Shown: positions 35,201 to 47,200 of the stretch, in pieces
How the letters are laid out: every line of letters begins with the position of its first letter
Position numbering within the stretch: the stretch's first letter is position 1
Source of the DNA: Corticium candelabrum
Lineage: Eukaryota; Porifera; Homoscleromorpha; Homosclerophorida; Plakinidae
DNA: 64,000 bases
Assembly: GCF_963422355.1 (NCBI RefSeq)
Contig: NC_085094.1
Location: 152,001 to 216,000, forward strand
Reading direction: 5' to 3'
Translations under genes and position numbers: made by a program
The notes under the pieces: generated by a model
What the model saw: the letters and a program-made list of their open reading frames with translations, nothing else
The model's database searches: none
What the model was told of the DNA's origin: nothing

Positions 35201-38200
35201 TGACGTTGCTTTTGGACTTTCCACAACAACAACAGGTGTTTTATTCGTAGATACAAGAACGTAAACCAGATAGTAAGGCATGGCGGGCATAAGTCAAGGC
35301 GTGGTGGCACTAGCCAAGGGATGGCAGGAATGGGCATGTCCTTATAAGATTTAGCCAAGGCGTGGCGGCCCGCCACGTCTTGAGATGCCTGGGGAGAACA
35401 CTGGTATGTGTGCGAGCATTTCTAACAAAGCGTGAGGACAACAGCAAAGAAAAAGTAATTGCATTCTGCTATTTGTTAAGACAATTTAAGTACACAGACA
35501 GTAATCATACAAACCAGAAACACACCACCACTACCAATAACAACAACAACATTGTCATTACAGGTGTGTGGTGCGATAGCTCAGTTGGTTAGAGAGTCAC
35601 AGTGATGGGACTGCAGGGTTGCAAGGCTCAAGTCACAGTGATGGCGAGCTAGGGCATAATTTTCTTGGGCAATAAACTTACAAGCAATTGCCTCTCTCAA
35701 CTCAGGAGTATAAATGAATACCTGGTCATAAAGTCCATCAGCCACTGGCGTCCCGGTGGGACTTTCGGGTGCCCACACCACAGTTGGTGTTGCAGTCGGT
35801 GCTCCTGCAAACACCTGGCCAGGCTCCAGGAGATTGCTTAGCACGACCCATAGCTCATGGATCTCTTTGATGCCACGCAGTATCTGATGTAGAAAATTGT
35901 TACAAGCAACTCTATCATCGTTAGAATTGTACAGACTTACCCTTCATTTCTTATTCTATTTGATAGTCTTTCTCTTTATCTGTATTTGTTGGCTTTCTCA
36001 GATTGTCACATTGCAATGGCTTCCTATACTACAAATCGCCAGTGCAGCTTGATGCTCTAGGCTTCAGTCTCAGTTTAGCTTGGGTAAAGCCCAAACCCAA
36101 AGCCTCATTCTCCGTTTTGAATCATTCCGGCTGAGAATACGCACAACACGGGTCTGAAATTGTAGTTGGCCCATCCCACTGATTTTTTGTTTGTTTCCTC
36201 GTGCTGCCCATTTCTTCACATCTTGCCATTATTGGAGAAACGATTCGAAGCCACCCTTTTTCTGAGCCCATTACTGCTGCCAGCAGGCAACCAGATGTGT
36301 ACTATCTTTTTGTATTGCCTACATGGTATAGCTACTTCCATTCTTGCTAATGCCTCACGGCGGGTACACGTGTACTATATTGGATATAAACAACTGGAAG
36401 CAACTTTGCGCTTTGATATCTTCAAGAATGTAACTTCAAAAAGAAAAATTTTATTTTGGGGGCATATGGACATTAAAGGGGCAGTCCCACGGAAAACAAC
36501 CTAGGCTTTAAAAATAGCTTTTAAAGAGATATTTGAATGGCGTTAGTTTTATGTTTGTATTTGCCTCCGTTGTTGAACTAGAAATGATTGCTTTCAGCAA
36601 TAAACAAAGTCACTGATTTCAAAGTCAACAAAGTGTGTCTTCCACCCAAACAAATGAGAAGCATTTAGTGGTAAGTGTGGAAAGTGTACCAGACATCCGT
36701 TTCTGTTCTTGACTACCGTCGCTAGAGTCAGACTTGCTGATTTCTCTCTGGCTCATACAGAAAGGGTGAGAGCTCCATCTCTTACCAGGCGTCGATCAGC
36801 AGAGTAGCACAAATGAAATCAGCTATGCTATCGCTCTTTGTTTGAGAAACACCCACCCCATGCACCCAATGCAATGAACTACTAGCATACCTAGGATGTA
36901 TTGCAAGCAGAAGAACATGCGACTACAAACTAAATGACGTACGTTAGCTTGTGTAAATACCTTGTAAACATTCTCTGTCATTTGTTATGTTTGCGTAGCG
37001 AGTAGGTAGAATGCACAAGAATTTAGATCCTGTCGTCTAGAAGAGATCTGCGCATGAATCATGACTGCAGTTTCAGTAGGCAATGCTGCTTCTTCTGCCT
37101 AGAAACTCAAGTTGGAGTGGATACATAAGTACCACTTACCAGTAAACGTTTCTCATTGCGTCATTTGAAAGACACTCTTAGCTTGTTGTTAAGCAATGAT
37201 TTTTAGTTCAACAACGGAGGCAAATTGGGACGTGTAACTAACATCATTTGGATTGTCTCATCAAGACCTATTTTAAAGCCTAGGTTGTTTTTCCATGAGA
37301 CTGCCCCTTTAAGAACACTAGTTAATGAAAAATGCAATGTTTGATTTTTGCAGTACCCTTTAGCTGTAGTAAGGCCAAACATAAAACTGTGTAACTTGTT
37401 GGTTTGTGGGGCAAGAACAACATGCAGGTACAAGAAAGAACAGCAGTGTTGTGAAATTATCTTCTTTGCTGCCTGGTTTGTTGTCAGATATTTAGTCTGA
37501 TTTGATTGTTGTAATACCAATGAAAAGAAAAAGAAAAACTGCTTGTTGCCGACTTATGATGGCCAGAAATGAGACAGATTTTTGGCTTGCTAAAGAGTTT
37601 GCCTAGAGTATTTAATGGCCAGATAAATGACTGAGCCTTGAAAACTTTAACTACATCTATCACAAGTAGAAGTGTGTGAACATATCATGACCTTGTGCGC
37701 TGCTGTTTACACTCTGTGCACTTGATAACGATGGAAAACTGGGGCCCTTTTGAAAGAAGCGTCATTGTTGCTGATCAATGATCAAGAAGACATTCCACTT
37801 TGTTTGTTTAGACGATTACAGGCTTAGGCAATGTTGTAACGTGTTATATTGGCTACCAAGCAAGAACCACAGTCGCACATGTAGTCTTGTACACCAACAC
37901 ATGCCCAAACCTTGTACAAGTGTACATATTATAAGCACAAAGAGCTGTTAATTGTTCTTTTTTACCAATTAATCTAAATAGTTTTAATTTGTATATATTT
38001 TAATCTGTAGATAAGTGGCCTGCATGTCTAAAAGTAAAGAATCTGTTTAAACAGTTGATCACATGATGGATACTGCTATTGCATATTTGCCAACATGTTG
38101 AGGTGGAATCTCCGGACTTCTCTGGATTTAGTGTACTGTTCCAGGACAGGACATACCAGTTGTCATACTCTTGTATAATAACAATAATAATAACAATAAT

Positions 38201-41200
38201 AATTTACAGTGACAACAGTAAATTATGAAACTTGTCTGTCTTTCTTTCTCATGTTTTTCTAGCTTTATCCATGAGACTATGACTCATTTCAGTCGTTGGG
38301 GAGTTTCTGTGGTCTGGCGAACGGTCCGTTGACGATGACATTCAGTGCTTTCCTGGTAGTCATTGATATCCACTAGGCATGCTGTCCCGATGTTCACGGT
38401 CACCGTAATGCCTGTAATCTATATCGAATTGGCTAGTCATTGATTGCCGTGTGGACTACACAGAAACATGTACCCTGCTGGGTTCACCTGCCGGTTTGGT
38501 GGGCGCCCAGATGGGGTAAAGACCCCACTTGCCCATTATAGAGGGGCATAACGACGCATAATAATAATGGCTACCACTCAATGGTTTGGGGGTTCAAACC
38601 CCAGTGACGACAGTAAATTATGAAACTTGTCTGTCTTTCTTTCTCATGTTTCTCTAGCTTTATCCATGAGACTATGACTCGTTTCAGTCGTTGGGGAGTT
38701 TCTGTGGTCTGGCGACCGGTCTGTTGATGATGACGTTGAGTGCTTTCCTGATGGTCATTGATATCTACTAGGCATCTGTATCGAGTTTGCGGTCACCGTA
38801 ATGCCTGCAATCTATATCGAATTGGCTAGTCATTGATCGCCGTGTGGACTACACAGAAACATGTACCCTGCTGGGCTCACCTGCCGGGTTGGTGGGCGCC
38901 CAGATGGGGGTAAAGACCCCACCCACTCATCATGGAGGGGCATAACAACATATAATAATAATAAAAAAAGTTACTGCCATGGCTTAGTGGTTAGCGACAA
39001 TGGCTACCACTCCATGGTTTGGGGGTTCAAATCCCAGTGACGACAGTAAATTATGAAACTTGTCTGTCTTTCTTTCTCATGTTTCTCTAGCTTTATTCAT
39101 GAGACTATGACTCGTTTCAGTCATTGGGGAGTTTCTGTGGTCTGGCGAACGGTCCGTTGACGATGACGTTGAGTGCTTTCCTGGTGGTCATTGATATCCA
39201 CTAGGTGTGCTGTCCTGATGTTCGCGGTCACCGTAATGCCTGCAATCTATATCGAATTGGCTAGTCGGTGATCGCCATGTGGACTACACAGAAACATGTA
39301 CCCCGCTGGGCTCACCTGCCGGGATGGTGGGCGCCCAGATGGGGGTAAAGATCCCACTTGCCCATTATGGAGGGCATAACGACACAAATAATAACAACGT
39401 GGCTTAGTGGTTAGTGACAATGGCTACCACTCCATGGTTTGGTGGTTCAAACCCCAGTGATGACAATAAATTATGAAACTTGTCTGTCTTTCTTTTTGAT
39501 TTTTCTCTAGCTCTATCCATGAGACTATGACTCGTTTTAGTCATTGGAGAGTTTCTGTGGTCAGGCGAACGGTCCATTGACGATGATGTTAAGTGCTTTC
39601 CTGGTGGTCATTGATATTCACTAGGCATGGTGTATCGAGTTTGTGGTCACTGTAATGCCTGCAATCTATTTTAAATTGGCTAGTCATTGATCGTTGTGTG
39701 CATTACACAGAAACATGTACCCTGCTGGGCTCACCTGCCGGGTTGGTGGGCGCCCAGATGGGGTAAAGACCCCACTTGCCCATCATGGAGGGGCATAGCG
39801 ACACATAATAACTATAGTAATAATAGTCACTGCTGTGGCTTAGTGGTTAGCGACAGTGGCTACCACTCCATGGTTGGGGGTTCAAACCCCAGTGACGACA
39901 GGAAATTATGAAACTTGTCTGTCTTTCTTTCTCATGTTTCTCTAGCTTTATCCATGAGACTATGACTCATTTTAGTCGTTGGGGAGTTTCTGTGGTCTGG
40001 AGAACGGTCCTTTGACGGTGACGTTCAGTGCTTTCCTGGTGGTCATTGATATCCACTAGGCATGCTGTATTGAGTTTGCGGTCATCGTAATGCCTGCAAT
40101 CTATATCGAATTGGCTAGTCATTGATTGCCGTGTGGATTACACAGAAACATTTACCCTGCTGGGCTTACCTACCGGTTTGGTGGGCGCCCAGATGGGGTA
40201 AAGACCCCACTTGCCCATCATGGAGGGGCATAGCGGCACATAATAATAATTCTTTCTCATGTTTCTCTAGCTTTATCCATGAGACTATGACTCGTTTCAG
40301 TTGTTGGGGAGTTTCTGTGGTCTGACAAACGGTCCGTTGGCGATGATGTTCAGTGCTTTCCTGGTGGTCATTGATATCCACTAGGAGTGCTGGTCGATGT
40401 TTGCGGTCACCGTAATGCCTGCAATCTATATTGAATTGGCTAGTCATTGATCGCCGTGTGGACTACACAGAAACATGTACCCTACTGGGCTCACCTGCCG
40501 GGTTGGTAGGCGCCCAGATGGGGTAAAGACGCCACTTGCCCGTCGTGGAGGGGCATAGTGACATGTAATATGAAGCCTCATGACTCCAGAGCAGAAGAGT
40601 TGTCGACAGGGATCTTTTTGTGCAAAGGATCAGCTGTTGATCAACAAGCTGCTTACCGAAGACTGTAAGACCAGGCACACGAACTTGAGCATGGCTTGGG
40701 TGGACTACCAGAATGCCTATGACAGCGTGCCACACAGTTGGTTGCTCCAATGCCTTCAGATGCATAGGATCAGTTCAGTTTTGAGCAAGTTCTTGTCATA
40801 TGTGATGAAGAGTTGGAGGACATCGATGGTGCTTTCTTGCGGGAACAGTACGATCAAGACAAGGCTTATGCAGATCAGGAGGGGTATTTTGCAAGGTGAC
40901 TCACTTTCTCCAATTCTCTTCGGTATGGCTCTCAATCCTCTGAGTAAGGAGTTGAACAGAACCAGTTACGGCTACCGGATGACCACTGGGCATGGTGAGA
41001 CTGCCAAACATCAGCTCATTAGTCATCTACTTTACATGGATGATCTGAAGCTGTATGGCAGAAACTCTGATCAGTTGGATGGGTAGTTGCACATGGTGCT
41101 TACCTTCTCTGATGACATCCAGATGAAGTTTGGTCTGGACAAGTGTGCTGTTGCACACTTTGTCAATGGCAGACTATCTCGACACAACTCTGGAGTGACC

Positions 41201-44200
41201 GTAGGAAAAATGGACACCATCAACTGTCTGGAACCGGGTCAAGTCTACTTGGCCTGAAACAGATGCGAGACATTACCGTACGTGTTGCCGTTTCACTGAG
41301 CAACGGCCTGTGGACATGAAAGAGACCTACCGATGGCTAAAGGCAGCGAATCTTCCTACTGCAACTGAGGGACTGGTTGTTGCTGCTTAAGACCAATCTT
41401 TTTGGACTTGATACTTGAGCGCAAGATTTTACATTGTGATGTCAGTCCTACTTGCCACATGTGCAGTGTAGGCCTGGAAACAGTTGACCACATTGTGGCT
41501 GGCTGTTGTGCTTTGGCACCGATGGACTACACTGATTGACACAGTCAGGTAGCCTCCATCATTCACTGGGAGCCAGTGGAGAGCAGATGGTACCGGCATT
41601 ATCCTGATAGGCTTGTGGAGACGGATGACATTACTATGATGTGGGATACCACCATCCCGACTGCCAAGAAGATCAAGCCAATTGTCCAGACATCTGTCCC
41701 AGAAATAAGAAGACAAACGCTTGTCTTCTTATTGATATCAGCTGTCCTGCTGATGGTAAAATTGGCAAGAAACATGCTGAGAAGTTGGCAAAGTACAGCG
41801 ACTTGCGAGTGGAGATAAGTCGCATGTGGCATTCATTGTCAAACACTGGCAGTTCCGGTGGTCTTGTGCACGCAGGTATTGCACGGTGGCTGGACATTAT
41901 TCCAGGTCATCACAACCTGCAGCACTTACAGAAAACAGTGCTTCTGGGATCTACTCGGACCCTCCATAAAGTCATGTCTACTTTCTAGACAGCCATGATG
42001 GTCTAAGTACTTCTGAAGCAAAGTTTGCTTCCGGTACTTGTAATAGACTTTACAAACCAGACTGATCTGGCTGAGCACGACATATATTTCTTTTGCACTA
42101 GAACATATCTAGCACAGTTCCCTTATGAGACAACAAACAAAACAACATTAACATCAACACAAACACACCAAGACCTATAGCAACAAAACAGTTACTTTAA
42201 TATTCGTAACTATCTACAGGCATTTTATTATATTTAACAGCAGTGCTTAGGATTTACTATTTATTAATTATAATTGTTTGTGATCAGACAGTGGCAAACA
42301 GACTTTGGATGGTACTGAAGATCAGCAGCCTTTACACTTGGATGAATCATGTGTGGATGTGCAATTACAGAGGTGCGTTATTCTACACAGTAGTCATTTA
42401 TGTTAGTGATAGACAGGATGCCAACTGCACCATGATAGTTATCCAAGTCAGTTTTATAGCATTAACTTAAAGGGTAATTGCAACAAAAAATCAAAAATTC
42501 TTTTATGTTGGAAATTGATAGTTCTAGTTGCATACATGACAGGAAAAATAGTTTTAGATTTTTAAGTTAAGTCTTCGCTGAGAAATAACAAGTCAAAGGT
42601 GCTTCCGGTTCTTCCAAGTTCCAGTAATGGGCGTGGTGTGGTGTACATGTCACAGAGGGGACACTCATATGCGTCTGTGTAGTCAGCAGCCTGTAAAAAT
42701 GACTACATCTTTATATCCAAGGCAATGCTGCTCAGCTAGAGGTGACGGCAGCAACTGTTATTCTCCTGAAGAGTTTTCTGGATGATTTTACGTGATGATA
42801 ACGTTCCGTCATCGCATGAATCGCAGGATGAAGAAGATCTGCTAGGAGCCATTATAGTGACTAGACCACGCAGGTTTGAACTGAGACAGTGTCTCTGAAG
42901 CTTGAGATCGCCTACTGCTTTGGAAACGGACGAGGAAGAGGAGAGGACAGGCTACCCGATAGCCTGTCACCATCGCAAGAAGAAGTAGGAGTAGCAAACG
43001 TAATCGATGCACATCTGGGTAAGTAAACATCCATCACAGGTGCAGCGTGGGTCGTTGTGAGATGATGGATACGTACTCGTGTGGAGTGCATGTGCTGACA
43101 AAACGTATTTGAGGCTGACGCGATAATAATGTCGAATACTAGCGACAATAGTGGCACAGTGTACTGGTGATCGAGTTCATGCAAAACTCTAGCTAGTGCT
43201 GTTCGTTAGAAAGAGAACAAACAAGTTCATACGTTGAATTCACGTTGACACAAGGTTTGACTTCACTGTACAGTATACGGCTGCATTCACACTACACATA
43301 GTAATAGACGCAAGTCTATAGATAGTCATCAAGAGTCTGACCTGTCCTAGCCATTTGCAGTAGTTTTAGTCCTGCATGAGAGTCTTCCTTACCTTCCTGC
43401 TTCTCAAATGCGGCTCTCCTTTTTTGCGAATGTTCCAGAGTGCTGCAATCTTGAAGTGTGGGGCAACTAGATGGAAAATGGTGGCCTCAATTTCGCTCTT
43501 CTACAACCCAGACCAAGTTCTTGAATAGACCTGGCTGTACTGTTCTTGAAGCAATCAGGCTAAAAGTGGCTTTACAGGCTCCTGTTTATGCGTTGTACTC
43601 AGTAGTAGTCACCAGGACACAAACGTCTCTGCAATTGTCTTCCTTATATTGCGATTCCCACTCTTTTCTTAGCTTGGGATCTTCAGAAATCGAAACACGC
43701 TTGTGTACGACTTACTCGAATTGGTGCATCCTGCAGCCACGTAACACTGATCCATTCTTTTGCTACAGATTCCTTTGTAGACAGTACACGCTAGCGTGGA
43801 GTCTCCTTTCTGTGACGTGTACACTACACCACGCCTGCTACCGGAACTTGAAGAACCGGAAGCAATTTTGACTTGCCATTTTCAGCGAAGACTTAACTTA
43901 AACATCTAAAACTATTTTTCCTGTCATGTATGCAACTAGAACTATTCGTTTTCAACAGAAAAGAATTTTTTGATTTTTGTATTGCAGTTGCCCTTTAACT
44001 TAGCCTAAACAGGCAAAGACAACATGAATTGTAGCAATACCTCATTGTTGTTGGGTAGATAAGCTGTGAGAAATTGACACTTGCAAACTAGTGTATTAGA
44101 CTCGAGTATGATTTTCAAAGTCATTAAAAGTGGAGATTATGAGTTGCTTTTTGGATGGGTTATTGTAAATGCATCTTATCTACTCTTAAAAATTCGAAGC

Positions 44201-47200
44201 TGCAATATGTACATGTGTGTATGTATATCTAAATAGATACGTTATTGCTGCTTCAGAGGCAGGAAAGTAGGGCAAAGACGACCATCATGAAGTCATGTAA
44301 CAGCAGCTGGCAGTGTCTTTATCCTTTAGTCTGTGAATTCTTAGTCTTATGGTCACCACACAGTCATTATGTCATTAAGGCTATTATGTTGTCTTTTATA
44401 GGGAATATGACAGTTAGTAAACCTGTTAGAAATATTCATGAACAACTGTCTGCTAAAATGGTCCTACAATGCCAAGATGTTGTTATGTAGATTACCTCTC
44501 GACACTAGGGTAGGTGTCCCTAATTGTGGACACCCCTGTAATTTGAGTTACATTCGCTGTTTTCTCCAGTAGCCTGCAACGGAGAGACAAGGAAACAGGT
44601 CAGCTCTACGCATCAATGTCTAGGCTTTGAAACGATATCTGTACGACTTGAATCACACAACGTCTGCTAGTGCTCTAGCCAGACATACAGACCAAGGTCT
44701 GAAAAGAGCCCGGACACGGGGTGTATCCTAACTGTGGACAATTTTTTTCTCCGACGCAAAGAGCGACTGAGTTCGAGTAACAGCTGGACTAGGTAGGTGA
44801 ATCGTTTCCTCACATGCTGGTATTTGGGGCCGCAGTCAAAACCATGTTCTGTGGTGTATCTCCTCTGTACTAGGATGGCGTTGTGTCGTACAAATTTGTG
44901 GAAACTGAGCCTTCTGTCGTCGAGCCAATTTAGGATACGATCAATTGTGTATAGAAGAATGTATCAAGTCAAAGCTGTGGTTGTATCATCTTTCTGCTTT
45001 GCTCATAGAGCTGATTATTGATATCAGACAAGGTAGTTTGACCTTCCACCTATCTTATTTGAGTTTCTACGTTCTCATTTTATGCCTTGTTGTTGCCAGA
45101 TCTAGTAGCAGTGAAGACAGTTAGATTTTAACTGGACTACTGATGTCGCTGTTAGACCAGAAGAGTTGATCTTCCATCTAGTTTATTTTATTTTGTAGGT
45201 TCTTATTTTATAGCTTATTGTGGCCAGATGTAGTACCAGTGAAGACAGTTTTATTGTAACTGGATTACTGATGTCTTTTAGATCTAGTACGGGTGAAAAT
45301 ATTCAGATATTTACTTGACTACAATTGCACGTTTCCCTGCATGCACATGACACTTCTTTACAATGCTACAGCCAATGTGATTAGGCTCAGAATTTTACGA
45401 AGATACTTGAGAATTGCTTAGCCAACGTGAGAGCACCTTCATGATCCAGCAAAAGAGTGAATGACACACCCAAAACTCATGTACGTGATGGGAGGAGCTT
45501 GTAGGTGCAAACAGTTTTGAATATGTTGTCCACCAGCGTTGAAGCAATTTCTGTGAATTTTGCAAGCAGCTCCCCTATCCAATTAGCTGTAGAGCAAGTT
45601 CAGTTGGGGAAGATGAGCTACCGTGAAGCTGCTGCCGCCTACAAAGTGCATAAAAGCACAATCCACAAACGAGCTCACAGGGTGGTCTCTGATTCTGCAG
45701 GACGTCCACGAGTTCTAAGCGTGCTAGAAGAGACTGTTGTAGTTCGTTGTTGTCTGGTTTTGGCAAGCTTTGGATATCCTACAAACAAGGCAATTGCTGG
45801 GAATGTCATCTCCCGTTATCAGCAACAGTGTGAAAGGAGCAGTCCTTTCAACGGCATACCAGGTCGAAAGTGGTGGTCTTGTTTCCTAAAATGGTGGAGT
45901 GAGTTAGCAGAGAAAAACCCAGAACATTTAACTGTGCAATGAGCTCTTTCTGCCACTCCTACTGTAGTATAAATTTTTGCTGAACTGACAGATGTCTTGA
46001 CAAGAGAAGGTTTAGTGGGAAAATGTTACAGTGAGGTGGCACATAGAATGTGGAACTGTGGTGAAACAGGCCTTTGTAAATCTGTTGTTTCTAAGAAAGT
46101 AATCTGCAGAAAGGGAGACAGTTGTGAACGAAATCACGAGTGGATTTGGAAGAGATAATATCACTGTTTTAGCTTGTGGCTCTGCAATAGGAGAAATAAT
46201 ACCCCCTATGTCGTCTTGAAAGGACACGCTCAACATGGAATGGACCGTGGGTGGTCCTAAGAATGCTGGATACACAGTGAGCAATTCTGGCTGTATGGAA
46301 GAAACGCAATTTGCAGAGTAGTTTAGTTCCATGTTCCTGCCCCTTACCTCTGAGTTTTCGTGGGAGTAGTGTCATTGTCCTGTTTTTTTTTATGGACATG
46401 GATCACACATATCAGTTGATATAGTGATTAGAGCAAGATGGGAGAATGTCATTCTGTACTGTTACCACCTCATACCACACACTCACTTCAGCCTCTAGAT
46501 GTGAGTGTGTTTGGAGCAGTCAAAAAGAGTTGGGCTAGAATTCTGAAAGAGTTCAAACTACTTACTGTGGTGCAGCGGTCTCCAAGCATAATTTCTTCTC
46601 TCTTCTCAGTCAGGTGTGGCAAGACAGCATGAAGCCTGAATACCTGGTCAGTGAGCAACTTGGGTTTATCCTCTGAATAGAGCAGTCATTAAAATGAGAG
46701 ACTCCAAACAGCTGTTCCTTTCCAGTCTAGCAAATGTTCACATCAGGAATGCACCTCAGCAACCCCTATATATCACAAGAAAAGTGACAACTATCTTTGC
46801 TGAGCATTTTCAGGCTAAACATGTTGCCAAGAAAACGACTGACAGAATCGAACCACAGGACTATGGCCAGTCTATTACAACAGATGATGCCCTGCAAATA
46901 CTTGAGCAATGTGAGAAACAGTGAAATTGAGGAAAGAGCAATCAAAAACCAGGAGGAAGACAACTAAATGTACAGTGTACTACAGCAAAGAAAGCAAAAT
47001 CCAACGAGTCAGAAAGCATTTGTCAGGGCTGTAACAAGGACTATGCAACTGATGACTTAAAAGACCAGCAGGACTGGATTAGATGTGACAACACTGGGTG
47101 TTGGCACTGGTGGCACTACTGGTGTGCAGGCTTAGCTGAACTTCCAGACTTAAATGATTTTTGGATCTGCCCTACAGGGGTTTCCCCAGGAATTAATAAC

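Larger units (their letters stand above)
33115..37360. mobile_element. Large foldback element interrupted by nested insertions
   Basis: The left arm is about 33115-33700. Its inverted copy is about 35965-36476 and resumes at 37309-37360 after a TTAA element. Matching text includes the CCCAAACCCAAAGCCTC region, TTTTGAAGTTACATTC and GCATTTTTCATTA. The loop contains the MITE at 34374-35403 and a SINE at 35571. Confidence 0.8.

Noticed and set aside
35571..35650. tRNA gene
   Set aside because: A-box and weak B-box look like a tRNA, but the cloverleaf is not supported and the same body follows at 60268; it is a SINE head.
38990..39060. tRNA gene in the repeat array
   Set aside because: The same head recurs in each unit with a common non-tRNA body; it is a SINE promoter.
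39687..40765. Several 60-100-residue frames
   Set aside because: They repeat with the SINE array and are translations of its body.
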